Assembly (NCBI RefSeq): GCF_033568475.1
Contig: NW_027331831.1
Span: 1,984,001-2,048,000, forward strand
Direction: 5' to 3'
Length of the DNA: 64,000 nucleotides
Source of the DNA: Henckelia pumila
Taxonomy: Eukaryota > Streptophyta > Magnoliopsida > Lamiales > Gesneriaceae
Of this stretch, positions 13,501-24,072 are shown piece by piece (the stretch's first letter is position 1; the number at the start of each line of letters is the position of its first letter). Position numbers and translations under genes: made by a program. The notes under the pieces are model-generated. The model was not told where the DNA came from and did no database searches. It was given only the letters and a program-made list of their open reading frames with translations.

Positions 13501-13926
13501 AAAACACATAAGGTTGAAACCACGAAACATATTGTGAAATTAACAGAAGATTCAGCAATTAACGACTTCAAATGATAGTTTCTTAGCGAAGGGCCGTAAA
13601 AGGGATCCAACTCAATATCGATTACGATAAAAATAAAAAATAAAAATCAGTGGATCAATCCAATGTTCAATAAACCGAAAAAACTAGACACAAAAAGTTA
13701 AAAGCACCATGTGCTTACCTCCTTTATAAAATGAAGAAAAATTCCGAGATCGCAAATTCACTGGGTTTCTTCTGTAAAAATGCTACATTGCAATCACGAA
13801 ACCCCATAAAATAGACAGAAATAGAAAGAAATCAGACATTGAAACGGCCAATGTTCAAAAGTTTGAGAAGCTAATGGTCTGGTTAGCTGGACTCACGGAG
13901 TGGATGGTGGCTGCTAATGTGCGCAT
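10559..13926 (-). CDS. Small armadillo-repeat-like protein, probably mitochondrial, with one membrane segment
   Basis: Six exons join in frame into 191 residues: 13926-13897, 13782-13719, 12848-12738, 12649-12551, 11976-11851 and 10704-10559. The first ~30 residues (MRTLAATIHSHFYRRNPVN…) are rich in Arg and Ser with no acidic residue, as in a mitochondrial or plastid presequence. Residues 46-68 (GWLLKLIFAGTATAVAYQLF) form one likely membrane helix. Residues about 88-155 contain armadillo-like helices (RMKIVEMGGAQELVNML, KEALKALVAISKSDEAVG, NEAGAIPVI). Arabidopsis has a short ARM-repeat superfamily protein of this kind (I recall AT3G56210) with no firmly established role. Exon 2 was set by the acceptor aatgtag (13783-13789), because a nearer one (ttacag) leads to an early stop. 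Function is unknown; a membrane-tethered scaffold in an organelle is inference. Confidence 0.82.
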
Positions 13927-14588
13927 GATGCGAATTGAAGAGCTGTGACGAACACCCAGTATTGGACTTCTGGCTTCTGGGGACAAATTGATTGAAACAA
14001 TTAAGGCTGTGTTTGGCTCATATTTTAATTAAAAAGTAATTAAGGTATACTCTTCTTTTTTCTTTTTTTATTAGTCATGTTAAGTTATACTTATTACCTA
14101 ATTAATAGTCAAGTTTTAATTTATAACTAAGAATTGCAAGATCGGAAAACTAAAGTTTGAAAAAAATTACGGAGATATTCAATAAGATTTCATTTATTTT
14201 CGGGATATGATTATAAATAGATAATTTATAAGGTGATTATTAGAATAATATATAATGTAAAGCGAATATCAATAAATAATAATAATAATAAGATAATATT
14301 ATTATTATGTTTAGTTTGATTTATTAGGTTTGTTACCGTTTGATTCTGTATACTAAATTATAGAAATATATCCAATTAATATTAATATATTTGTGAAGAA
14401 AAAATTGAAATATATTTTTTAAAAACTCTCTCAAACACTAAATTTTATAAAAAAAAATAACTGAAAAATGTTCTAAAAAATTTGGCCATTTGGGTGTCCA
14501 CAAATTTATTTGCAAGTATATTCAATTATTTTAAAATAACTTTTTTGTATATTGATAGTACAGAGTTAAGAAAATATCGTTGTTAAAC
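13927..14588. other. AT-rich intergenic DNA with (AAT)n
   Basis: The first ~100 bases are the promoter or leader side of the ARM-repeat gene. The remainder is very AT-rich, with an AAT microsatellite at about 14276-14310, and holds no recognisable gene. Confidence 0.4.
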
Positions 14589-14597
14589 AACTTGTCG

Positions 14598-15049
14598 GCG
14601 CTCACAGGGGCGGATTATTTTATGCTACACATGGAGTACTTTTTCTCCCATGATGTGGTCAAATATTAGTACTTGGATCATTCACACACATGTCAATTTC
14701 CATAAAAATACAAGGGACCCACATGAACTAATGGTGTTGAATTAGGGGTGAAACACTCCCGGTGTAGCATAGACTAACCCCACAGGGGCATAGGCGAGTT
14801 GTTAAGGCCTGAGATGACGTGGAAAAAAATTTCCCAGCGTTGAGAGTTCGATCCTCATGTTGAGCATATTCTCTGTTGAAATATTGTGGGAGTATGCTTT
14901 GGAGATTGATCATGTTGCTCCCTCCGTCAGGTCTCTGTCGCTCGTGCACATTCCTCGATTTAATCTCCGCATGAGCCAATGAACTGCTGACTCATGTGAA
15001 ATAAGATCCCCTTCGAACTCAACCTTTTTTCAAAAAAAAAAAAAAAAAA
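14598..15049 (+). mobile_element. tRNA-derived SINE, split by a MITE near its 5' end
   Basis: After the inserted MITE and its target duplication are set aside, a ~270-bp SINE remains: 14598-14611 plus 14790-15049. It has a polymerase III A box near 14791 (taggcgagttgt), a B box near 14844 (gagttcgatcct) and an A-tail at 15032-15049. The 9-base target duplication aacttgtcg occurs at 14589-14597 and again at 15048-15056, right after the tail. Without the MITE the A box lies about 15 bases from the 5' end, where a SINE A box belongs, which supports this reading. Confidence 0.75.
14612..14780. mobile_element. Mutator-like MITE inserted in the SINE
   Basis: A 169-bp element bounded by a 9-bp direct repeat cacaggggc (14603-14611 and 14781-14789). 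Its ends are inverted: the left end reads ggattattttatgctacac and the right end, reverse-complemented, gggttagtctatgctacac. They match at 16 of 19 positions, and the similarity continues as actcc-type sequence further in. A 9-bp target duplication with ends beginning in GG fits non-autonomous Mutator-like elements. There is no coding capacity. Confidence 0.72.
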
Positions 15050-15056
15050 CTTGTCG

Positions 15057-15417
15057 CCTTGGCCGACCTGACCAGATCACGCTAGACCGGCCGGGCCACT
15101 CCGTCGGCGAGTTTCAATTGAAAGACAATAATATCATTTTATCTTTTACCGAGTGGGCATCCGGAAATGGACTGGGCCATTTTAATGGAAATACTGGGAG
15201 CCAAGGCCCTAGCTCGTTATGTTGTCCGTTCAAAATATACAGCCCGGCCCATTTGAAAATGGGGCTAGCACGATTATTAAGTTGATCTCTAGCTGGGATT
15301 TGAGTTTGACAATTTCGCTACATGGCAACTTATGAAATTCTACAAAAGAATGAGTCACTACGTATAATATTTAAAACAAAAGATGCACCAAAACCTCGAC
15401 AGAATTTAAAACTATTT
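15057..15417. other. Intergenic DNA between SINE and LINE
   Basis: The first ~60 bases are more GC-rich than their surroundings (cgacctgaccagatc, gaccggccgggcc). No gene, repeat or domain is recognised here. Confidence 0.35.
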
Positions 15418-15433
15418 GAAACAAGAGATGATG

Positions 15434-16186
15434 CAACTATTTGAAACAAGAGATGATGCAGCTGCCATCTTGTGGTGTCTATGGCAAAATCGTAACGACA
15501 TTGTGTGGAATGGCAAGTGCAAGAGTGCTACCGCAATTTTTGATTCAGTCCAGACTCTTTATTCTCAATGAAAGATGACCAGAAAACTTCATTATCCTCA
15601 GATTAATACAGAACAACAGACCATGCAAGAACGATGGATTAAGCCTCCAGAATATATGCTGAAAATGTAACATAGACGCCGCTGTTTTTGACAACATTCC
15701 ATTCGTTGGTTTTGGCTGTATTATTCGAAATTCAAATGATATAGTTATTGATGTTGTACATGGTATTCTCAATGGTAGATTTTCTCCAACAGAGGCTGAG
15801 GCGATGGGAATTCGAGAGGCTCTAAGTTGGGTCAAGAGCAAGAACTTGTCAAATGTTATTTTCGAATCGGATGCTCTTTTGGTGATTGATGCTTTATGTA
15901 ATTCAGAGCAAAATTACTCTTATTTGGGACTCATTGTAGAAGATTGTAGAACTCTTACTAGGGATATACAATCTTGTAACTTTGTCTTTATTAAACGATC
16001 AACGAATCATGCCGCTCATGTTCTAGCACGAGAGACTGTTTCTAAGCCTGGTCCAGTAGGATGGAACACTCCTAGTCCTACTATGATTTCCAGTGTAATT
16101 TCGTTTGATTTAGCTTAATGAATTTTTACTTTCTTGTCAAAAAAAAAAAAAAAAAAAAACAAAAAAAAAAAAAAAAAAAAAAAAAA
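15434..16186 (+). mobile_element. 5'-truncated LINE (L1-type) 3' end with RNase H domain and A-tail
   Basis: The fragment starts with DDAAAILWCLWQNRND coding and continues into an RNase H-like (RVT_3) domain typical of the ORF2 C-terminus of plant L1-like LINEs: NIDAA, then AEAMGIREALSWVKS, FESDALLVIDAL and a C-terminal NHAAHVLARE. It ends with cttgtc and a long A-tail (16139-16186). It is dead: the frame has an early TGA near 15569 and a one-base shift near 15667, and nothing remains of the endonuclease or reverse transcriptase. A 25-bp tandem duplication marks the 5' border (15409-15458). An imperfect copy of its core, gagagatgatg, follows the tail and may be the target duplication. The 5' boundary is uncertain by a few tens of bases. 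Confidence 0.75.
15804..16118 (+). pseudogene. LINE ORF2 C-terminal RNase H-like fragment
   Basis: This is the longest open piece of the LINE, 104 codons from ATG to TAA. It holds the second half of the RNase H fold (Glu of AEAMGIREAL, Asp of ESDALLV, His of NHAAHVLA). It could be mistaken for a host 'ribonuclease H protein'. The A-tail 20 bases after its stop and the coding remnants upstream of its ATG show that it is part of the LINE. Confidence 0.75.
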
Positions 16187-16420
16187 CGAGAGATGATGGG
16201 CAACAGAGATTTACCAGAATGTAAATTGGTTTGTATTATGCAACACAATACTTTCAGTAAATAATACATTGTGAAACCAAATAAAAACAGGTCTACCATA
16301 ACTGACAACTAGTTCATAGCATCTCCCTTCCATCATTACACAATTGCTTACAAAACCTTCCATTTTATCATCAGAGATTCTCGTACTACACCTGAATCGA
16401 TCCTGGTCGAGGAACCACCT

Positions 16421-19400
16421 TTACTTCCTGCATGAAGCGCACACATATGTTCGAATAAATATAAATAGAAAATATGGATAACATAGCTCTTTTCTTGTGG
16501 TTTGACATTACTTTTACAGATATCAGTCACGGTAAACTTCAATTATAACTTCATAACTGCTACGAGTAAACAAGTTGATGCTACATTTTCCCATTTACTA
16601 CGTTATTTTCATTTGAAATGCAAGCACTGCCTTGGATTGTACACGTAATTATACCACAATCGAGTCATGTGGCATGTGTGCGTATGTATTAGAAGCTAAT
16701 CATATCCAAGTTGGACCGTTTTCTAAAATCCACCAAATTTCAGCACAAACTTTATTTCTGGGTAAAAATTCAGATAATGTTGAGAAAACAGGGCATTTAA
16801 CTAATCATCAAGGGAAAACTAAAGGTGAGACTGCCAATTTTTTGCTAAAACGGACAAATGTGAAGGCCAGATAACATTGAGGATACCAAAATGAAACAGC
16901 CAAAATAAATGACTGAAATAGCAAAACCCCTGTAGCACATAAACATTTGAAATAGACATCCAATCATATTTCAATAAAAAGAAACATTAATATCTATATG
17001 CTTTACTTAAATGCGCACAAAAAAGGTAATAAATATATGATATCTTGCTCCGTAAATCATGCTCAGATACAGTATGAATTCAATCATACAAGTACGCAAA
17101 CTAACCTGCCACTCTTCTTTGATGGAATAACTAACCCTCTTTTCTCAAGGCTCTTCAACTGATCTCGTGCGAGGGTGCAACAACCCTATCATCCAAAACG
17201 TGCAATAATACACAAAACACAAAGCCGGTCAACCATTTGATGACCTTTGTTGTGAGGTTAATGATAAACCAAGATGGGAAAAAATTACAACCTTCAACCG
17301 CCGAAGTGACCCCGTTTTCTCCTCAGATAAGAGGACTTGCACAGGAGCAGGCTCAAATCTGAAACATAAAATACGATTATGCTCGAGTCTGTTTTCCGAG
17401 TTTTAACAATTTGACAACGCTCTATTAAGGACTCAACAATATGTACATGTGTCCTACAGCATAGACTGAAGCAGAAAGATGGGGTGTGTGCCTCATGGAA
17501 GCGAGGTGTATCAACTATCAAGGCATCATATTAGAAAATCTGGATGGATGTATCAAGAACATTATTCGAATGTAGTGCCTGTGACACAATTGCAAGCAAC
17601 GTTACCTAAAATTTAATTAGGAAAAAAGGAAGTAAATTTGCCGTGGATTTTTGCGAACTAATGCAATATGTTGGTGGAATTAATGATATTCTGCACACTA
17701 AATTATCTTAGAATATGTTAAGTGCATATGTAGACGAGAATATTAAGCCTTAAGTATGCTTCTCTTAGCTAACACACGTACACTGGCTGAATACAATGTC
17801 AGTGCAAAAATAAATACCACTTAAAGTACACGTATTACGAGCAATTCATTCACCTTTGCTTGCAGAAAGCTTGAAAGTACAGTACCAACAGTATAGAGGG
17901 CGTGTCCATGTTCATGAAGTTAAGCCGATTGGCATATATAAAAAATGCAAAAGAAAGTTAAGAAATGTCATATTCACAACTGCATACTTGTATTTTCCCA
18001 TGCGTGGTGGTCGAGCCTTCAGTCTTTCTTGTTTAGCAACATTCCGTCGGATATTTCTCATATGTTTTTCTTTATCCTCCTCAGTTATTTCTTCAAGTAT
18101 GTCCTTTAATCTGTTTTCAAAAGGAAAACCTAATAAGATAGGTGATAATTCATGAATAACTAGAGGATTATTGGCAGAAAATTGCCCATCAGCTACCTGT
18201 CAATATCTTGTGAGATTACCCCCACTTTTTTGGCTTCTGCTTCTACTTTCAATCGTTCCTTCTGCCTAAGCCTCCTATTCAATTCAACTCTTGTTACCCT
18301 TTTGGTTTTTTGAAGCCTGTGGATTTCCAGAGATGAGAAAAAATAAACAGAATAGGTTATTTAGGAGGGAGAGAATCAGAGAAAGGGATCTGATATGCAA
18401 AAAATCTCCTCCATAAAGTTGGAAAATCACAAGGAAAAAGAAGAAAAAAAAACAAAAGATAAAGGAACACGATAGAATAGTTCGACAATATTTGACCTCT
18501 TCTCTGGATTTGAGTCCTCGTAATCTATAATATTTTCACTTTGGTCGTCAGCATCGTCGTCTATTCCATGATCCGCCTCAAGGAAATATATCTGATACAC
18601 AAAATAACATTGATTCACAAATGACCAGTAGACAGCATGTGGCAATGACCATAGATAATTTGGTATGTGAGACTAACATCTTCGTCATCGATAGCTTGCC
18701 CAGGAACTAGTATAGGAACAGGCTCTGGTCCCAATTCATGTCTATAAATTTTCTGCATTTCATCTGCCACAGCACGAGCTAATGCTTCCTGTGGAAACAA
18801 CCAATAAAAGAAAGTCATATCACGGTCAGTCAATCAGTGGAAAAATCACAAGTGCAAAGACAAAAATAACCGTAAAGAATAATAAATAACCTGATGGGTC
18901 TCAGGGTGGGGATTGAATGAGCATCCAGAAGGTTCGACTTCAACAGCAGGTATAAGGGAAGGCTTAGGTTTCTGTTATTATAACAATAGTTAACCCAAAA
19001 GAGACTGCATATGAGAAACATTCTGTTGAATTATAAAGATGACTTGCAATAATAGTTTCTGCGCATAAAGGATCAACATAACTATCCACCATAGTTTCTT
19101 GTAGACATGCAACCAATATCAATTGATTGATGTCTGATGATACATCCTCAAGAATTAAAATGGCAAATCATCAAGAGTTCAGGGGGTATTTATTTACCCT
19201 CGTAATTCTGACACTTTCACCTGAAATGATAAAGTATTGGCTCCGTCAGAAATCCCATTTAGACATTGAAATTCAAAAGATAGATAGTTCATTAACTATT
19301 TATAAATATACTACCTTTTTCTTCCCATAAATCAACTATGCCAGAATCAGCTGTAGTTTCATTCTGACATCATTGTGCAAACAAAAAGTATTAATCAATC

Positions 19401-20423
19401 AACAAATTTAAGGGCATAATCACTCGAACATATCTAAAATGTTTAAGAACAATTACCAACCTTTGAGCAATCCTCCCCATCGGTTTTATCTGTTTGAATA
19501 GCTTTACGATTTTTCTTGGATTTTTTCTTTTTCTGTATGGAGGATGGAACAGGTTGAACAAATGGGTTCCTTTGCAACACACTGTCACAGTGCAATACTT
19601 TTTCTCGACTTTTCTCAATCTTCCGCTTAACAGACAGATCTGCAGTCACATTTTAATGAATGTAATTACATTCTCCAAAGCATTCTCTACTGTTACACTT
19701 ACATGCTTTGTTATCGAATAAGCAAATAGAACAAAAAAAAAATCAAGCTAAAGCTATAATAACAAAAACGGGTATGAAACACCATTATTGTAAATAATTT
19801 TTTGAACTGGATGAACACTCGCCCCAGAATATAATCGCTGGACAACTTGATCCAAACGGGGAGACCTAAGTTACATAGTTTTGAAAAAGGTAAAGATAAA
19901 AATTGAAACTTTTTCCACGATAACTCAACTGTCATTCAGGAGGTTCTTTTAAAAGAAAAATTACAAATTTTTTTCATATTTGAGAAGGGGAAACTGAAAG
20001 TTCTCAGACAGATAACTCAGTGAGATAACTTAAATTTATCAATGTTAACTTCTCAAAACTTCAGATAGTTACTGCAGCAGCAATGAAACAGAACGTATCT
20101 CAAATTCCAAATGCTTCAGATTCACACCATATACCAAACTGAAGTTCAATTCCCCGAAAAACATAGAAATCCTTAAAACCCCACAAATGCGAAACAGTAA
20201 ATTATTAAAAATTCAACAACCAACAGCCATGAACGTGATTTTTAAAGCTTTTACCTCTGGATTTGTCGACGAAATAAAGGGAATCACTGGGGATTTCTGC
20301 CAAAGACCCACCAGACAGCGCGTCTTTGGTGGATTTTTCGAAGTAATCTTCAAAGTCTTGGGTGCTTATGTTAGCCCTCCAAGCCTTCTTTCCTTTCCTC
20401 GAGCTCTTAGCTTTCTTGCCCAT
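16421..20423 (-). CDS. SMO4: NOP53/SMO4-type ribosome biogenesis protein (GLTSCR2 homologue)
   Basis: Twelve exons join in frame to 367 residues: 20423-20255, 19639-19461, 19363-19315, 19220-19198, 18971-18891, 18788-18678, 18591-18497, 18316-18197, 18110-17988, 17358-17292, 17185-17106 and 16427-16421. The start MGKKAKSSRKGKKAWRANI is the usual basic N-terminus. Family signatures are IPAVEVEPSGCSFNPHPETH, ALARAVADEMQKIYRHELG, an acidic linker, TKRVTRVELNRRLRQKE, RRNVAKQERLKARPPRMGK and FEPAPVQVLLSEEKTGSLR. NOP53 is a nucleolar factor that delivers the exosome and Mtr4 helicase to pre-60S particles for ITS2 processing; loss in Arabidopsis (small organ 4) reduces organ size. The last exon contributes only 7 bases (end of Arg, Lys, stop). 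The adjoining KKSGRK end agrees with other plant homologues. A candidate extra exon near 19050 was not needed. Confidence 0.9.
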
Positions 20424-22571
20424 CTTGAGGTCCAATTCTCACTCCCCGTAAGCGTATATATGGGCGTATTTATAGATTTCTCTTAGGGCTTTGCTTTGTT
20501 CTGCCGAAGGCGAAGTGAACAATGATGTAATGAACCCTAGATGTTGTGCTGAATGTGGGTTGCTTAGGCATTGTTTGGATTTATTTTAAAATTTCGTAAA
20601 TTATCTTAAAATGTATTTTTTATTATTAACTTGTAAAAAATGCACACATTTTGTATGTGTAAAAAAAATTTTTTTTAAAGCAAATCATGGAGTTAGTGGG
20701 AAGTTTTAAGTAAAATAATGGTTATAAAAGGATAATTTTGGAATAAATTATTTTGGTGTCCTCAAAGTAGTTACTCTAACATACTCATCTTTTATAAGAT
20801 AGAATATATAGAATAGATAATATGATGAATAAAATTAATTAAAGTATTTTAAAATATTATTATTAATTTTTTTTTGACAACCAAATAGATAATATTATTA
20901 AAAAGATAAATCCGATATAATTACATGCGAAATGACAGTAAAATGATTACGAACTCTTCCAATAAGATTAAATATATAAGCAGTCGCCCCATAAAGCATA
21001 AACACCTTGATTCGCTAAATATTATTATTATTTATTATTATTGAAAGTTTAATATTTCTAACAATAATATCATTATTTTACTTCAAATTACTGATTGTTA
21101 TTCATTTTAATAATATTATTATTATTATCATATTATTAACCATAATTTAATTTATTTATATTCTCACAAATTTTAATTGATTTATTTACAATGTGTAATT
21201 TTGTATAGTTTAATAATAATATTTTAAGTATTTTAAGTTTCTTTTTAAAATAATAATTGTTTTTTTTATATAAAAAATTCTTAAATTATTATTATTATCA
21301 TTATTATTATCAATGAAATACACGAAACTTTTCAAGGGCCGGGATTGGAACTTAGGCTCGCAGGCCTTAACAAACTCGATACTTGGCACCAAAATAAATG
21401 CCAACGGAAGCCCAATTGGTACAGAGCTCAAAGGACCATTAGTCTGAAAAGGCCCAAGTCCTTTTCCATCATGTTCATTCATTTTCGATTTTGACCTTTT
21501 CTTTAAAATTTTTGTAATCTTTCATTATTTGATATGTGATGCCATGCCATGGATTCGGGGAGAGCAAAAGCTTCACATACGTCGAGATGTGTTTATTGGG
21601 TCGTACAAGATTATACATTTAGGCAGATTTTGTACTGGATGTTAATTGAATAACCGAACCAGCCTTTGGAGGACACATGTTTGGCGGAATTCCCAAGTGA
21701 AACCATTGTTTATGGCTAGTTGGCGACTAATATATCTCAGTTGGCAGTAATCTGTAACTGGGTTTGGAATCAAATAATACTTGCCGTGTTATTGATGCTG
21801 GTTGATAGTGTTTCAATGAAGTTGATGCTTGACGTCATATTTTTGGACGTCTTCATTTGAGCTGGTGACTTATTCACATGCTCGGTTGGGCCTGACCTTG
21901 GGTATAAATGTATTCAGTGACAGTTTTGTAGATTTGTTGCAGCGCAGGGGCTGTGAATGGTCTAGAAACAAGCCGGTGTTGGAAACTTGGAAGCAAGATA
22001 CTTGAGCCTGGTTCAAATTAGGACACTCTGGAGAAGAACCAAGTTTGAGCTCCATTTTTATTCTGAGGAACTACTGGAAGTAAGAGAAATTAATGGGTAT
22101 GTGTTCAAGTCTGAAGTTTCTGATGATAACTTTTTTATATTTGGTGCCACTCAAGTATGTAATACGTGCCAGTCCATGTAACACATGCATATCTGAAATG
22201 CTTAGATTGTAGAAAATGTTTGATGTGCGTATCTTGAAGATGTAGAGAATTTTCTTGGTTATCTGTCATCAGTTGGGATGGAAATCCCTTTGATGCTTGT
22301 TGGGCTTCGGAATCAATAAAGGTGCATTTAGTTAACATTCTAATCATCACCGCATAATTCCTACCATATAGCATACACAGATGACTCGTGAGATATTATA
22401 ATTTCCCCAAAACAAACTGGTTTGAATCCTATTGAAATCAAAGAGCTTTGATGACATAGTTGTAAAAGGAAGCTTTTTTCCTTAAAGAAGAATAGAACAA
22501 GTAATCTACAATGAAGTAGATTGAATTATAAACAAACATAACTGTAAGCATGTTTACCCCAATCAGCGAAT
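20424..22571. other. AT-rich intergenic gap between SMO4 and BTB genes
   Basis: The first ~100 bases are the SMO4 leader and promoter. A long run of ATT/TTA low-complexity DNA follows (20,850-21,310), with a possible LINE tail. About 21,310-22,570 has more mixed sequence but no domain that I recognise. Its last part is presumably the BTB gene 3' UTR. Confidence 0.35.
20867..21018 (-). mobile_element. Possible LINE/SINE 3' tail fragment
   Basis: Read on the minus strand, this stretch ends in tttggttgtc followed by nine A residues. That resembles the ttcttgtc-A(n) end of the LINE at 16.1 kb. The preceding ~140 bases are non-coding. No target duplication was found, so this is tentative. Confidence 0.3.
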
Positions 22572-24072
22572 TCAAACCCCATTCCTTTTGTTTTTTATGT
22601 CCATGAATGAAGCTCTTGTAATCTGTACAGTTAGATGAGGATTCTTAAGTGCAAATGCATCAAATCGTGCTGCAAAAACTACGTCTTCCATGTTTCTAAC
22701 AATAAAGTTCAAGGCTGTTTCCTTTAATGATTGGTTTGAACAAGAATCTGATATTTCTAGAATATCAAGAGCATTCGATGAATTTAAGGAGCCAAGCATA
22801 TGCTGCGAACAAAACTTTTGGAGATATGGGATTGCATATTTGTCTGCTGCAATTGACAGTGAATAAACATGCTTTTCCACCTTTTCTTTGGGCAAATCTC
22901 CACTGTATAGGAACTCTAGCAAAGATTCTACTTCTTCATGATTCAATTCATGAAGTGTTATCGTGTCGCTTGGTGGAGCTTTACATCCATCAGAATCCAA
23001 AATGTTTCTGAAAATATCAGATCTTGATGCCTGCACAGTATCAAAATAGAACGGACTTAGTTGAAAATAACATGATTACATTTTTATATGAAATGTGATT
23101 ATAGGCAAAGTGACTGTTTGGATAGGTAATGGAAGCTGAAGCCACTTCCATACCAATAATGCTTTATGTGCGGGTACAGATGGCCCATCATCTCCAGGTT
23201 TGACTTGAATATCAGTGTGAGTTTGATCCTTGAATGCTGCAGCAAATCCACCAAGGTAGCTTATTTTCTCATTTAACATGTCTTCCATTTCCTTCATCTC
23301 CTTCACCCATTTTAAAGCATTTGCAAATCCCTGTTGAATCCAAACAATCTTTAAACTTTTTTGATTATTCTATTTTAAATGCACACTCGTAGCCTCTGAG
23401 CTGGGCTTTTGGGTCTTTAAAATTAGAATGAAAGCCCCATGCAAGAGTAAGAAGCAGGCTAAAATCCGAAAATCAATGATGCTGCTAATGTGGATTCTAA
23501 GAAATCTGACTTTGGTGCATGGGACATACAGGCGTTTTGATGCAGCGTATATAATTCTTATTTCATAAAACGATGAAACCTAGTCTAGTTACTCTCATCT
23601 TGATTGAATTAATGCCACGGTTTTATTCTATGAGAAACATAAATACATAGTTTAAATAATCATAAAAGTTTAGGATGATATTTTTAGCATTAATAGCATA
23701 ATTGTTTACACGAACTTTAGCCTGATCACACACTTTCATAAGGTATATTTATGGTCCTTTATAAAAGTTTTCCACACTTGTTTTACAAAAACGAAGAATT
23801 GAACATGTTAACAAACTGGAATCAAAGGTAAAACATGGAACCAAATAATGCATATTCCTGGTTCTCAATAATGATCATACAAATAAGCCCTTTACCTTAG
23901 TCATATTTGATGGAGAAACTGAAGTGTTTCCTGTTTTATCAGACCCCTTTTCACCATCATGTTTGTTTGTCAAAGTGATTATACTTCTTGCTCCTTCGTA
24001 ACAAGCTCCGCATATTGTATTCCTTGGTGGCCTGAGGATATATGGCATCGCACTACAAATTGAACAATCCAT
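22572..24072 (-). CDS. BTB/POZ domain protein with N-terminal Cys motif
   Basis: Three exons give 270 residues: 24072-23896, 23330-23154 and 23030-22572. The N-terminus carries CxxC pairs (MDCSICSAMP and TICGACYEGAR; Cys 3, 6, 21 and 24), which look like a small zinc-binding unit. A short helical stretch (KWVKEMKEMEDMLNEK) leads into a BTB/POZ domain at about 95-190: HTDIQVKPGDDGPSVPAHKALL, the exon join at ASRSDIFRNIL, EVESLLEFLYSGDL and VYSLSIAADKYAIPYLQKFC. The layout matches the Arabidopsis protein I recall as AT3G56230. BTB proteins of this sort often serve as substrate adaptors of CUL3 ubiquitin ligases; that role here is inference. Both splice joins fall at phase 0. Confidence 0.9.

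Noticed and set aside
13719-13782. Using the nearer acceptor ttacag for exon 2 of the ARM-repeat gene
   Set aside because: With that acceptor the frame from exon 1 hits a stop within 16 codons. The acceptor aatgtag keeps one frame through all six exons.
15804-16118. 104-codon frame as a host ribonuclease H gene
   Set aside because: It is the C-terminal piece of a LINE: the same domain continues upstream of its ATG and a long A-tail follows its stop.
19045-19103. Extra SMO4 exon (…TMVDSYVDPLCAETIIAS)
   Set aside because: Its phase does not fit the flanking exons, and homologues as I recall them join the neighbouring exons directly (…RITR/KPKPSLIPAVEVE).
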